Shown here in pieces: positions 15,695 to 24,422 of a stretch of DNA of 64,000 nt (positions within the stretch are counted from its first letter, which is position 1; each line of letters begins with the position of its first letter). Both the position numbers and the translations under genes were made by a program. The DNA is taken from contig AP024673.1 in the NCBI GenBank assembly GCA_025998675.1, forward strand, positions 957,221-1,021,220, read 5' to 3'. The DNA is from Fimbriimonadales bacterium. GTDB lineage: Bacteria; Armatimonadota; Fimbriimonadia; Fimbriimonadales; GBS-DC. The notes under the pieces are model-generated. The model saw only the letters and a list, made by a program, of their open reading frames with translations. It was not told the origin of the DNA and ran no database searches.

Positions 15695-17686
15695 ATGGTG
15701 CTGGAACTACTGAGCCTGTTGCTGGCGACGCTCTGGGGCGACCGCCCGATTCTCACGAGCCAATCGCGGGTGCTGGCGGCGCCCGACCGCGTTCTGGTGC
15801 GCTTCATGGACGAACACACGCGCCATGCTTGCGAGCAGGCAGGCTACCGAGTCGTCCGCGAGATTCCTGAAATCGGCTACAGCGTCGTGCAAACGCCATG
15901 GGGACAGGTGGACGAGACCATCCACCTGCTCCAGAAGCATGGCTGGGTTGCGGAAGCCTATCCCGATCGGGCATACGCACTTGCCTACACCCCCAACGAC
16001 CCCCTCTTCCCATCTCAGTGGAATCTCCATCGAATGCAACTGCCTCAAGCGTGGGACTGGACGCGCGGACGCCCCGATGTTGTGGTCGCCGTGCTAGATA
16101 CAGGCGTCGACTACACCCATCCTGAACTCGTTCCCAATCTGTGGGTCAACACTCAGGAGGTTCCGCAGAATGGCGTGGACGAGGATGGAAACGGGCTGGT
16201 GGACGACCATCTGGGCTATGACTTCGCCTACAACGACCCCGACCCGATGGACGACCACGGACATGGCACCGCGTGCGCCGGGATTGTGGCGGCGGCTGGC
16301 GACAATAACCTGATGCTCACCGGCGTCGCGTTCCAGTGCCGTATCATGTGCGTCAAAATCGGCTTGTCGAACGGCTATAGCTACGATTCGATGTTTGCGC
16401 CGGGCATCATTTACGCCGCGCAAATGGGCGCGAAGGTGCAGAGCATCAGCTACTTCAGCGACGACCTGACCCCTGTGCTGCGCGCCGCCACCGACTATGC
16501 GTGGAGTTTGGGGTCGCTGCTGATTGTCGCTGCGGGCAACTACAACGAGCCGTTGCCGCTCTACCCCGCAGGGTACGACCGCGCCGTCGGCGTCGCCGCT
16601 CTGAGCACCAGCGACCGGAAAGCCAGCTTTTCGAACATGGGCAGCTGGGTCGATGTCGCGGCGCCGGGCGTCGGGATTTACGCGACCACGCTGGGGGGTG
16701 GCTCTACCAGCTCCTTTGCTGGCACTTCGGCAGCCGCGCCCAACGCCGCAGGCGTCGCTGCTCTGCTCTGGTCATGGATGCCCCACGCACGGATCGAGAC
16801 CATTCGCGAGGCGCTGGAGTATTCCGCCGAACCCGTTCCTGACCCCGTCGTCGGGGCGTATGTGAACTACGGGATTGTCAACGCCAACCGCGCGCTTCAA
16901 TACCTGCGCGAGGCGACCTTCCTGCCCGACGGAGTCGCGCTGTGGAACCCGATTGCGCCCACCCTGCACTGGGTCAGCCCGCATCGAATCCCCGTTCAAG
17001 GGGGTACTGTCACGCTGGCGGGACGATACTTCGGTTGGAATCGCCTCTGGGGGCGCGTGATGCTGGATAACCGCTCGCTTCCTGTGCTGGAGTGGACGGA
17101 CAGCAAAATCGTGGTTGCGATTCCCCCAGGCGCACGCCCGGGCGAGCTGCAGGTGATTGTACGGGGCGTGCCCACCCAGCGATTCCGCCTGGAGCGGTCC
17201 TTTGCCCCCAACATCCGCGCTGCGGCTCCCCACGACCTCCAGATTAAGGGGTACACGGCGGGCGCGCGCGTCAGCGGCGGCTTTCAGGAACTGCGCCTTG
17301 CAGACAACCTCCCCCTCGTCGCTCAGGCGCGCAGCGATAATGGCAATATCGTCTTCTACCTGCTGGTGCGCGGGCTGGACAAAGATCGTGTGCAGGGCAA
17401 CCTGTCGCTGACCTACCGCCGACGGGGAGACAGTCTGCCGAGTGGCGTCGCCGATCGCATCGAACTCTACGACTTCGCCACAGGGAGCTATCCCTACGGG
17501 AGCTTCGTGCAGGTGTTTCAAGCACCAACGCCCAGCACTGCCTACCAAACAACGACCGTCTCGATCGCCTCGCCCAGTCGGTACATCTCTTACGAAGGCG
17601 ATATTTTCATGCGTATTATTCTCGAGGGTGCGGGCGGCAACGGTCGCCTTCTGATTGACCAGCTTCTTGTAGAGTGGCAGGAATAG
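15695..17686 (+). CDS. Subtilisin-like (S8) serine protease with IPT/TIG-like domain (663 aa)
   Basis: This is a predicted secreted serine endopeptidase. A hydrophobic N-terminus (VLELLSLLLATLW) acts as a short signal peptide and is followed by an inhibitor-like propeptide region. The catalytic triad is complete: Asp135 in VLDTGVDYTHPE, His190 in DDHGHGTACAG, Ser345 in FAGTSAAAPNAAG. After the peptidase domain comes an IPT/TIG-like beta domain (about 425-500: GGTVTLAGRYFGW), then a C-terminal beta-rich module of about 150 residues. The ATG at 15695 is chosen because it lies 9 nt downstream of a perfect TATAAT; a longer open frame starts inside the previous gene. No Shine-Dalgarno is present, consistent with a near-leaderless transcript. 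Confidence 0.93.
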   Translation: MVLELLSLLLATLWGDRPILTSQSRVLAAPDRVLVRFMDEHTRHACEQAGYRVVREIPEIGYSVVQTPWGQVDETIHLLQKHGWVAEAYPDRAYALAYTPNDPLFPSQWNLHRMQLPQAWDWTRGRPDVVVAVLDTGVDYTHPELVPNLWVNTQEVPQNGVDEDGNGLVDDHLGYDFAYNDPDPMDDHGHGTACAGIVAAAGDNNLMLTGVAFQCRIMCVKIGLSNGYSYDSMFAPGIIYAAQMGAKVQSISYFSDDLTPVLRAATDYAWSLGSLLIVAAGNYNEPLPLYPAGYDRAVGVAALSTSDRKASFSNMGSWVDVAAPGVGIYATTLGGGSTSSFAGTSAAAPNAAGVAALLWSWMPHARIETIREALEYSAEPVPDPVVGAYVNYGIVNANRALQYLREATFLPDGVALWNPIAPTLHWVSPHRIPVQGGTVTLAGRYFGWNRLWGRVMLDNRSLPVLEWTDSKIVVAIPPGARPGELQVIVRGVPTQRFRLERSFAPNIRAAAPHDLQIKGYTAGARVSGGFQELRLADNLPLVAQARSDNGNIVFYLLVRGLDKDRVQGNLSLTYRRRGDSLPSGVADRIELYDFATGSYPYGSFVQVFQAPTPSTAYQTTTVSIASPSRYISYEGDIFMRIILEGAGGNGRLLIDQLLVEWQE

Positions 17687-17702
17687 GGGAGAGACACGCA
17701 GG

Positions 17703-17708
17703 TATAAT
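17703..17708 (+). promoter_or_regulatory. Predicted -10 box (GGTATAAT) of a tRNA gene
   Basis: TATAAT preceded by GG ends 9 nt before the first base of the tRNA with anticodon CAU. Confidence 0.6.
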
Positions 17709-17717
17709 TGTTTTTGT

Positions 17718-17792
17718 GGGCCTGTAGCTCAGCGGCAGAGCAGGCGGCTCATAACCGCTTGGTCGCAGGTTCGAATCCTGCCGGGCCCACCA
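17718..17792 (+). tRNA. tRNA with anticodon CAU (elongator Met, or Ile2)
   Basis: Acceptor GGGCCTG pairs with CGGGCCC (one G-U), the anticodon loop is CTCATAA, the T-arm is GCAGG-TTCGAAT-CCTGC, and CCA is encoded. A G1-C72 pair and the absence of three G-C pairs in the anticodon stem argue against the initiator. Met and lysidine-modified Ile cannot be told apart by eye. Confidence 0.93.
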
Positions 17793-17848
17793 GTAAAATT
17801 TCCAGCAGGAATGTATCTTTTTTGGGCGAATTTCACAAAAAGAATGCC

Positions 17849-19855
17849 ATGCGCAACGACGCCCTTGAAAGAAAACGGCATGAGCTGGTCGCCTCGCCGC
17901 TGTTCAACCTGACCTTCATGCCATCGCTCTTGCTGTTGCCCGATAGTTTGCGCATCTATCGAGCGACAGACGCGGCTTCACGCACGCTGGGCTATTCGCA
18001 TGATGAACTCCAGCAGAAAACGCTCTACGATTTGGTGGTAGAGCCGCGTGAACAGGTGGACGCCGTTCTCACGCATGCCCGCACGCATCCCCCCTTCCTG
18101 TTGACCGCGCGCCGCCCCAACCGTGAGGAGCGTATTCTTGAGGGGATTATACACTCGCTGGACGAGTACCAGTTGCTGCATCTCAGCTTTGCCGACCTGA
18201 CTGACCTGCACCTGCCCCGCCGCGCCCTGCGTGAAACTGCTGCAATCGACCCCCGCCATACAGGCTATGCATACCTGCAAGAGCTTGTATGCGCCCTCTC
18301 GCGCACTTTCGATGGCGCGCATGCATACATTGGGCGGCTGATCGAATCAACCCGCGTCGAAGGCGTCGCGCAGGCGGCAGGGGGCGTCTTGCAGGAGCCT
18401 CTGGACTACCATCTTCACGGCACGCCCTGCGAAAATGTGGTAACTACTGGGATGTGCGCCTATCCGTCGGGGGTGTCCGCCCTGTTTCCAAAAGACGCTG
18501 AGTTGCAAGCGATGGGCGCGGAGAGCTACCTCGGCGCGCCGCTGCGCGACCCTCAGGGACGCACCATCGGGATCGCATGGATTACACACACGAAGCCGCT
18601 CCCCGACAGCGACGCGATTCGGGAGATTTTCCAGCTTTTTGCGATTCGCGCGGCGCACGAACTCCTGCGCGAACAGCGCGAACAGGAGGCGGAGCAGCTA
18701 CGCGCCCAGCTGCTTCAGGTGCAGAAGATGGAGAGCATCGGTCGGATGGCGGGCGGACTGGCGCACGATTTCAACAACCTGCTCACCGCCGTACTGGGCT
18801 ACATCGAACTTGCGCAGGGCGCGGCGCCGCCCAACAGCTCCGCACAGGGCTTTCTGAATAACGCGATTACTGCCGTCGAGAAAGCCGCCAGCGTGACCCG
18901 TCAGCTGATGACGCTGGCGCGCCAGCACCCCATGCAACGCCAGCCTGTCGACCTGAACGCCCTGATACAGGAGGCGCTTCAGATTGCGCAAACCTGGTTG
19001 CCTTCGTACATTCAGGTGCAGACCTATCTTGCCCAGCCGCTCTGGCGCGTTGAGGCGGACCCCGCCCAGCTGACTCAAGTGCTGCAGAATTTGCTGCTCA
19101 ACGCCCGCGACGCGATTCCAGAGACGGGCGGGGTCATCACCCTCGAGACGCAGAACACGACTCTGGACACTGATTATGCGCGTTCCCACTATCAGGTCGT
19201 GCCGGGCGAATATGTGATGCTGATGATTTCCGACAACGGCATCGGTATGAAACCGCATGTACGCGAGCGCATCTTCGAACCGTTTTTCACCACCAAGCCC
19301 CGCGGTCAGGGCACTGGACTGGGGCTTTCCATCGTTCACAATATTGTGTACCAGCTTGGGGGACACATCTGGGTCTACAGTGAAGAGGGCAAAGGCACCA
19401 CCTTCAAAATTTATCTGCCGCGCGCCTATGACGGGGCACGCCTTCAGAGCGCGTCCCTCACAACGCCTGTGGCGCTGCCACGGGGACAGGAGACGATTCT
19501 GGTAGTGGAAGACCAGACAGAGGTGCTGGAGGTCGCCGCCGAAACGCTGCGCCTGCAGGGCTACACGGTCCTCGCCGCCAGCTCGCCCGCCGAAGCGCTG
19601 CAAATCGCACAAAGCCTCAACGAACCCATCCATCTGCTCGTCACCGATGTAGTGATGCCCGTCATGAGCGGGCGCGAGCTGGCAGACTACCTGATTCGCC
19701 TGTACCCACAGATGCGCGTGCTGTATGTGTCGGGCTACACCGAAAACACCATCGTGCATCATGGCGTCCTCGATTCGGGCGTCCACTTCCTGCCGAAGCC
19801 CTACACGCCTGCGCAGCTCCTTCAAAAAGTGCGCGAGGTACTGGACAACGGCTGA
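17849..19855 (+). CDS. Hybrid sensor histidine kinase with PAS, GAF and receiver domains (668 aa)
   Basis: This is a cytoplasmic two-component sensor; no membrane helix is seen. An N-terminal PAS-like domain (about 20-110, TLGYSHDELQQKTLYDLV) is followed by a GAF-like domain (about 125-280). The kinase core has His306 in GGLAHDFNNLL and an ATPase domain with ISDNGIGM and GTGLGLSIV. A C-terminal receiver has the phosphoacceptor Asp near 600 (VTDVVMPVMSG) and the conserved Lys in LPKPYTP. The frame runs upstream through the tRNA gene, which is not coding. I start at the ATG at 17849, the only ATG between the tRNA and the PAS domain. No Shine-Dalgarno is obvious, and the start may need revision by a few codons. 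No cognate regulator lies next to it. Confidence 0.9.
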   Translation: MRNDALERKRHELVASPLFNLTFMPSLLLLPDSLRIYRATDAASRTLGYSHDELQQKTLYDLVVEPREQVDAVLTHARTHPPFLLTARRPNREERILEGIIHSLDEYQLLHLSFADLTDLHLPRRALRETAAIDPRHTGYAYLQELVCALSRTFDGAHAYIGRLIESTRVEGVAQAAGGVLQEPLDYHLHGTPCENVVTTGMCAYPSGVSALFPKDAELQAMGAESYLGAPLRDPQGRTIGIAWITHTKPLPDSDAIREIFQLFAIRAAHELLREQREQEAEQLRAQLLQVQKMESIGRMAGGLAHDFNNLLTAVLGYIELAQGAAPPNSSAQGFLNNAITAVEKAASVTRQLMTLARQHPMQRQPVDLNALIQEALQIAQTWLPSYIQVQTYLAQPLWRVEADPAQLTQVLQNLLLNARDAIPETGGVITLETQNTTLDTDYARSHYQVVPGEYVMLMISDNGIGMKPHVRERIFEPFFTTKPRGQGTGLGLSIVHNIVYQLGGHIWVYSEEGKGTTFKIYLPRAYDGARLQSASLTTPVALPRGQETILVVEDQTEVLEVAAETLRLQGYTVLAASSPAEALQIAQSLNEPIHLLVTDVVMPVMSGRELADYLIRLYPQMRVLYVSGYTENTIVHHGVLDSGVHFLPKPYTPAQLLQKVREVLDNG

Positions 19856-19860
19856 AACGG

Positions 19861-19866
19861 TATACT
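19861..19866 (+). promoter_or_regulatory. Predicted -10 box (GGTATACT), leaderless type
   Basis: TATACT ends 10 nt before the start codon of the universal stress protein gene and lies 6 nt after the kinase stop codon. Confidence 0.55.
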
Positions 19867-19876
19867 TACCCGCGAG

Positions 19877-20770
19877 ATGCGTATCGTTGTTGGCGTGGAT
19901 GGAGAGGGCGCGTATGAAGGCGCGCTGGCTTGGGTAAAGTCGCTGCAATTTGCACAGCCGCAGGTGATTCTGGCGTCGGTGGTCGAACCGCCGCGTCCGC
20001 CTGTGGTTGGCGTGATTGCTCCCTTCTCCGAGGAGGTCTACCTGCAATCGCTTCAGGCGCAAACGGAAGCGATGCAGGCGCGCCTCAGCGACCTGCAACA
20101 GAACCTTCAGGCACAAAATATCGCCGTGGAGACCGTCCTGCTGCAGGGGCAGGCGAGCGCGAAACTGCTGGAGCTTGCCGACGAGCGCGACGCGGACCTG
20201 ATAGCGCTGGGGGCGACGCGCAAGGGCGCGTTGCAGGCGTTCATGGTCGGCAGCGTCGCCCGCGCCGCGCTCACCCACGCCCGCCAGAGCCTGCTGATTG
20301 CCCATACCCCACCCCCCGCCAATCAGCCCCTGCACGCCGTGCTGGCGACCGACCACTCCGAATACAACTACCGCTGCATCGATCGCCTGACCCAGTTCGC
20401 GCCGCAGGGGCTTGAGCGCATCGCAATCACCACTGCCTTCGACCTCGACGAAGAGACCCTGCAGTCGCTTACTCGAACCGCCCCCGCCGTTCAGGAATCG
20501 GGCGTGGAGTGGATTATCGAGCATCTGCACGAGCGCAATCGGCAGGTATGCGAACGGCTCCGCCCTCTGAACGCCGCCTGCGAGTCGGTTGTTGTGGAGG
20601 GGTTGCCCATCCCCTCCATCCGCGAGGCAATGCGCGAGACCGAATCGCAATTGCTGATTCTGGGCGCAAAGGGACACTCACTGCTGGAGCGGCTCTCGCT
20701 GGGGAGCGTTTCGTACCACTTCGCGATTGGCGAGGCGGTCAACCTGCTGATTCTGCGCGCGCCTGAATGA
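19877..20770 (+). CDS. Universal stress protein, tandem UspA domains (297 aa)
   Basis: Two UspA-like domains lie in tandem (about 1-145 and 150-297). Each ends with the typical serine/glycine-rich nucleotide-binding stretch: GATRKGALQAFMVGSVAR in the first and GAKGHSLLERLSLGSVS in the second. Such proteins bind ATP or act as stress-related chaperones or regulators in the cytoplasm. The ATG at 19877 follows a TATACT box by 10 nt, so translation probably does not use a Shine-Dalgarno. The next gene starts 3 nt after its stop, so the two form an operon. Confidence 0.88.
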   Translation: MRIVVGVDGEGAYEGALAWVKSLQFAQPQVILASVVEPPRPPVVGVIAPFSEEVYLQSLQAQTEAMQARLSDLQQNLQAQNIAVETVLLQGQASAKLLELADERDADLIALGATRKGALQAFMVGSVARAALTHARQSLLIAHTPPPANQPLHAVLATDHSEYNYRCIDRLTQFAPQGLERIAITTAFDLDEETLQSLTRTAPAVQESGVEWIIEHLHERNRQVCERLRPLNAACESVVVEGLPIPSIREAMRETESQLLILGAKGHSLLERLSLGSVSYHFAIGEAVNLLILRAPE

Positions 20771-20773
20771 GCC

Positions 20774-21256
20774 ATGCGTCCCCGCAAGCGACTGATTGGC
20801 GTGATTGGCAGCTCGGTCGGGACTCCTGAGCAGCTGGCGCAGGCGCGGGTTGTCGGGCGACTGATCGCTGAGCGCGGCGCGGCGCTGCTCTGCGGCGGTA
20901 TGACAGGTGTGATGACCGCCGCCGCGCAGGGCGCCCAGGAGGCGGGCGGGCTGACCATCGGCATCCTGCCCGGCGCGAACGCTTACGAATCGCCCCCCAA
21001 CGACTACATCGAGATTCCGCTCTTCACAGGGCTGCGCGAGGCGCGCAACTACCTCATTGCCTGCGCCAGTGAGGGGCTGATTGCTATCGGCGGCGGCTAT
21101 GGCACGCTCTCCGAAATCGCGCTCGGTCTGCGACTGGGCAAGCCTGTGGTATTGCTCAACAGCTGGCAATTCGCGATAAAGGGCGAGCCGCTGGAAGCGC
21201 CGACCGCACACACTCCAGAAGAGGCGATAGACCTCCTCTGGGGGCTGCTCCCTTAG
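20774..21256 (+). CDS. LOG-family protein, TIGR00725-like (160 aa)
   Basis: A Rossmann-like fold starts RLIGVIGSSVGTPEQLA. It carries LLCGGMTGVMTAAAQGA and the family hallmark IGGGYGTLSEIA, which resembles the PGGXGTXXE nucleotide-binding motif of cytokinin riboside monophosphate phosphoribohydrolases (LOG). The variant GGGYGTLSE without the preceding proline is usual for the TIGR00725 subgroup, whose substrate is unknown. The gene follows the universal stress protein gene by 3 nt and overlaps the last 4 nt of the convergent polymerase gene. Confidence 0.85.
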   Translation: MRPRKRLIGVIGSSVGTPEQLAQARVVGRLIAERGAALLCGGMTGVMTAAAQGAQEAGGLTIGILPGANAYESPPNDYIEIPLFTGLREARNYLIACASEGLIAIGGGYGTLSEIALGLRLGKPVVLLNSWQFAIKGEPLEAPTAHTPEEAIDLLWGLLP

Positions 21257-23463
21257 TCAAACAGCCCCGGCTGGCGCTCCGCCTGAATAATCGCCTGCGG
21301 CTTGGGAAACCGCGCCTCGAAATCGTCAAACAGCGGCTCCAGGCGCGCGGCGAACTTGTAGAGCTTGTCCACATAATGCTCGCGGTCTTCGTCGTCCGCG
21401 TACTCCTCCAGCAAGCCCAGACTGCCGTCGCGCCTGCGATAGACCAGAATGTAGTCGCCAATCTGGAAGCGCGTCGCCAGCGAATAGAGCGGGTGATTGG
21501 GCTGCTTGCTCTTCTGCGTGATACGCTCGCGTCGGCAGAGCTGCTCGATGCCAATCTCGCCGTTCAGGATGAGTCGCGCCAGCCGCTGGTACTCGGCGAC
21601 GACCTTCTCTGGCTCGCCGTTGAGCAGCCACTGAATCGCCTGATTGAGGAACTCGCGCCCGAACTTCTCGTCCGCGCGGGAGCGCAGCGACGCGCCCTTG
21701 AAGGTCAACTTGCCGTCGTAGCCCTGCAGCACATAGTTTTTCGTCTTCAGCGAGAGCATCGCCTTGTAGCGTCCATCATACGCCAGCCGAATGCCTTCAG
21801 GCAACACCGCGCCCACGCGCTCCACAAACGCAATCTCGTCCGCTTCCGTTTTCACCGCGTCCGGCGGCTGGAAGTAGACCCCATCGGTGTCGATCTCCAC
21901 CACCTGCCCGCCCTGCCGTTCGATTTCGTCGGCGATTTGTTTAACCAGCTCCTGCCCCGTGAGCGTCACCTGTTCGGCGGCGTCAAAATCATTAAAATTA
22001 AATGGTGCTGCTAAATATCCGTAATACGAGTTGATTAAAATCTTAAAAGAGTTCTGCAACCCATCCCAGTACGCCGCTTCGGCGCCCTGTGTCTTGCGGG
22101 CGCGCGCTTTGGCGTTCAGTCGCAGCTGGCGCAACCGCTCCAGTGTCGGCAGGAACACATTCAGATGGTCGGCGCTCGGCTTGATGGCGTACTTCAGCAT
22201 CACACTGGGGTACAGGCTCTCCACATCCGCTTTGACGATGCGCGGGATGAGTCCGACCTTTCGCACTTCGGTGTAGCCGCCGGGGTACTCGCGCGACTGC
22301 TGGGGCGTTGGGATGGCATACCCCGCCGCCAGATACGCCCGCAGAAAGAGCAGGTTCGCCTTCTCGCCCGTGCCGATGGTCGCCAGATTCTGCAGCGTGT
22401 CAGGCAGCATCTGACACTGGTAGAACTCGGTGGGCAGCGTCAGGTCGGCGAGGCGGCGCGTCTCATGCACATCCTGCAGGCAGTAGCGACGCACCGTTTC
22501 GGGGTCCGTGCGCCACAACTCGGCTATCTGCTCCCGCTCCAGATAGATACGGTCTGGCGCGGCGATGCCCAGCTGTTGCGTCGCCTCCTTGAGACCGTAG
22601 CTCTCCAGGTCGCCGCGTCCGATGTCGAACCGCTGCACGCTCAGGTAGGTGTCTATCAGATGGCGTCCGAAGGCGAAGGCAGGGCGGAAGGTTCGGCTGT
22701 TCGCGCCGATGATGCACTGGCGCGGCGCGCCGATGCGCAGCTCCGACCCGTCACGCCCCAGCCGCAGGGGCACGCCCATCGCCTCCGCACGCGCCACCAG
22801 ATACGGCAGGTCGAACCCGAACAGATTGTGCCCCTCAATCACATCGGGGTCCAGCGTCTGCACGCGCTCCACCAGCTGCTCCAGAATCCCTTTCTCGTCG
22901 CCGTCCAGCACAGCTTCGTAGCCGCGTGTGTCGCTGAGCGCAATCATCAGCACCTGCGCGCCGGGCTGGTCGGGCGCGAGCGTGGTGGTCTCGATGTCCA
23001 GCTGCAGCCGATGCAGGTCGTCGAAGGTCATCCCCTTGAACAGCGTCTTGCCCGACCACATCAGGTACTGGCGCGCGAAGGAGCCATAGGCGATAAGCTC
23101 GCGGTGTTCCTCGCGCAGGGCGCGGCGCAGGCTCTCGAACGCCTCGCGGTCGTCGCACCGCGCGAGATATTTGAGCATCCGCCGCCCCGATGACGCGCCC
23201 GCCAGCTCCTGCCATTCCACGCCCTGCATGCGCATCATCGTGTCGGTCAGCAGCCAGGGGCGGAACGGCTCGTCGTGGGTGCGCACACGCCCGCCCTCGC
23301 GCACAAACAGGCGGATGTGATGGTTGGTCGCTTCGACCGCAACGATAAAAGGCGTCGGGTCTTTGCCAAACAGCACGGGGTCGTACTCGATGGCAGGCGC
23401 AGCAGTGTTCGGCGTGTCCCCCGCAGGCTCCTCCAGCAACGGCAGCGCAGGCTGCTCGTACAT
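21253..23463 (-). CDS. Family B DNA polymerase with proofreading exonuclease (736 aa)
   Basis: The protein contains every core motif of an active family B polymerase. Exonuclease motifs: D156/E158 in LQLDIET, N213/D218 in GHNLFGFD, and Y327/D331 in YCLQDVHE. Polymerase motifs: A (D413 with SLYP at 417-420), B (K474 with NSYYG at 478-482), and C (DTD at 525-527). The C-terminus ends RQPGLFD, which matches the beta-clamp binding form Q-x-x-L-F and parallels the end of E. coli Pol II. At 736 residues it is slightly shorter than Pol II (783). A role in lesion bypass or repair synthesis is inferred. The ATG at 23463 lies 6 nt after a TATACT box. Confidence 0.93.
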   Translation of the reverse strand: MYEQPALPLLEEPAGDTPNTAAPAIEYDPVLFGKDPTPFIVAVEATNHHIRLFVREGGRVRTHDEPFRPWLLTDTMMRMQGVEWQELAGASSGRRMLKYLARCDDREAFESLRRALREEHRELIAYGSFARQYLMWSGKTLFKGMTFDDLHRLQLDIETTTLAPDQPGAQVLMIALSDTRGYEAVLDGDEKGILEQLVERVQTLDPDVIEGHNLFGFDLPYLVARAEAMGVPLRLGRDGSELRIGAPRQCIIGANSRTFRPAFAFGRHLIDTYLSVQRFDIGRGDLESYGLKEATQQLGIAAPDRIYLEREQIAELWRTDPETVRRYCLQDVHETRRLADLTLPTEFYQCQMLPDTLQNLATIGTGEKANLLFLRAYLAAGYAIPTPQQSREYPGGYTEVRKVGLIPRIVKADVESLYPSVMLKYAIKPSADHLNVFLPTLERLRQLRLNAKARARKTQGAEAAYWDGLQNSFKILINSYYGYLAAPFNFNDFDAAEQVTLTGQELVKQIADEIERQGGQVVEIDTDGVYFQPPDAVKTEADEIAFVERVGAVLPEGIRLAYDGRYKAMLSLKTKNYVLQGYDGKLTFKGASLRSRADEKFGREFLNQAIQWLLNGEPEKVVAEYQRLARLILNGEIGIEQLCRRERITQKSKQPNHPLYSLATRFQIGDYILVYRRRDGSLGLLEEYADDEDREHYVDKLYKFAARLEPLFDDFEARFPKPQAIIQAERQPGLFD

Positions 23464-23469
23464 ACTTTC

Positions 23470-23475
23470 AGTATA
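23470..23475 (-). promoter_or_regulatory. Predicted -10 box (GGTATACT), leaderless type
   Basis: On the minus strand AGGTATACT is followed by 6 nt and the polymerase ATG, so the predicted transcription start coincides with the A of the start codon. Confidence 0.6.
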
Positions 23476-23504
23476 CCTGAGCGCCGTTGCAGTGAGTGTT
23501 CAGC

Positions 23505-24323
23505 CTACGGCGCAGCCTCAGAACGCTTTGTAGCGGCTTTCAACCCGCGCAGGTACTCGCCAATCGCCGTCTGCCAGTTAGGCGAATCGGCGAACTCGTG
23601 CAGGTACTGCACCAGCTGGCTGCCCACCACCGCGCCGTCGGCAATTCGGGCAATCTGGCGCACATGGTCGGGCTTGGAGACGCCGAAGCCGACGGCAATC
23701 GGCAGCGCGGTGTGTTCTCGAATGCGGGCAATCAGGTCGGGCAGGTCGGGCGGCAGCTGGTCGCGCGCGCCCGTGACGCCCGTGCGCGAGACGCAGTAGA
23801 CGAACCCCTGCCCGCGCGCCGCCACGAGCTGTATCCGCTCCGTCGTGCTGGTCGGCGTGAGCAAAAAGATGGGCTGCAGGGCGCGCCGCTGGGCGCAGGT
23901 CAGCCACTCGTCCGCCTCGTCGGGGGGCAGGTCGGTCATCAGGCACGCAGTGAAGCCCGCCGCAGCCGCCTCCTGCGCGAACCGCTCCAGCCCATACCGC
24001 TGCACAGGGTTGTAGTAGGTGAAGGCAATCAGGGGGATTCGCAGGCTGGGGGCGCACGCAGCGACGGTCTCCAGCACGCGCGGCAAGCTCGCGCCATGCT
24101 GCAGCGCGCGGTGCATCGCCGCCTGTATCACGGGTCCATCCGCCAGCGGGTCGCTGAATGGAAACCCCACCTCCACCATGTCCACGCCCGAATCCTGCAA
24201 CAGGCGCAGGATGTCGGGCATCCGCTCCAGCGACGGGTCGCCCGCCGTGATATAGGCTATCAGCGCGGCTTCGCCCCGCGCCCGCAGCGATTCGAAAACC
24301 GTCTCCAGCCGTTCCGTGCGCAT
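23505..24323 (-). CDS. trpA: Tryptophan synthase alpha chain (272 aa)
   Basis: The alpha subunit cleaves indole-3-glycerol phosphate to indole and glyceraldehyde 3-phosphate, passing indole to TrpB. The TIM barrel shows the active-site Glu in VEVGFPFSDPLADGP, the Asp in LMTDLPPDEADEW, and the phosphate-binding part GFGVSKPDHV. It usually sits beside trpB, but neither trpB nor other trp genes are in the window. An open frame upstream extends past the promoter, but I choose the ATG at 24323, 9 nt after TACAAT and just before the conserved start RTERLETVFESLR. Confidence 0.96.
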   Translation of the reverse strand: MRTERLETVFESLRARGEAALIAYITAGDPSLERMPDILRLLQDSGVDMVEVGFPFSDPLADGPVIQAAMHRALQHGASLPRVLETVAACAPSLRIPLIAFTYYNPVQRYGLERFAQEAAAAGFTACLMTDLPPDEADEWLTCAQRRALQPIFLLTPTSTTERIQLVAARGQGFVYCVSRTGVTGARDQLPPDLPDLIARIREHTALPIAVGFGVSKPDHVRQIARIADGAVVGSQLVQYLHEFADSPNWQTAIGEYLRGLKAATKRSEAAP

Positions 24324-24332
24324 GCAGGGGGG

Positions 24333-24338
24333 ATTGTA
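24333..24338 (-). promoter_or_regulatory. Predicted -10 box (GGTACAAT) of trpA, leaderless type
   Basis: On the minus strand GGTACAAT is followed by 9 nt and ATG. A divergent box of the same type lies at 24382-24387. Confidence 0.6.
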
Positions 24339-24381
24339 CCTTTTTCGCCACAGCAGCGCACAAAACCCCGTAAAAATGTGG

Positions 24382-24387
24382 TACAAT
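24382..24387 (+). promoter_or_regulatory. Predicted -10 box (GGTACAAT) of a secreted-protein gene
   Basis: GTGGTACAAT lies 35 nt before the start codon; the transcript would have a leader of about 29 nt with a good AAGGAGG site, in contrast to the leaderless trpA opposite. Confidence 0.55.
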
Positions 24388-24422
24388 AGAGACATCCGAT
24401 TACTTATTGAAGGAGGCACACC

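Noticed and set aside
17708-17848. N-terminal extension of the hybrid kinase through the CAU tRNA gene
   Set aside because: It is translation of a tRNA (RLVAGSNPAGPT); the domain starts after 17849.
18698-20677. 659-codon open frame on the minus strand over the histidine kinase and stress protein genes
   Set aside because: It is antisense to two well-supported genes, has a composition typical of shadow frames in GC-rich DNA, and shows no domain.
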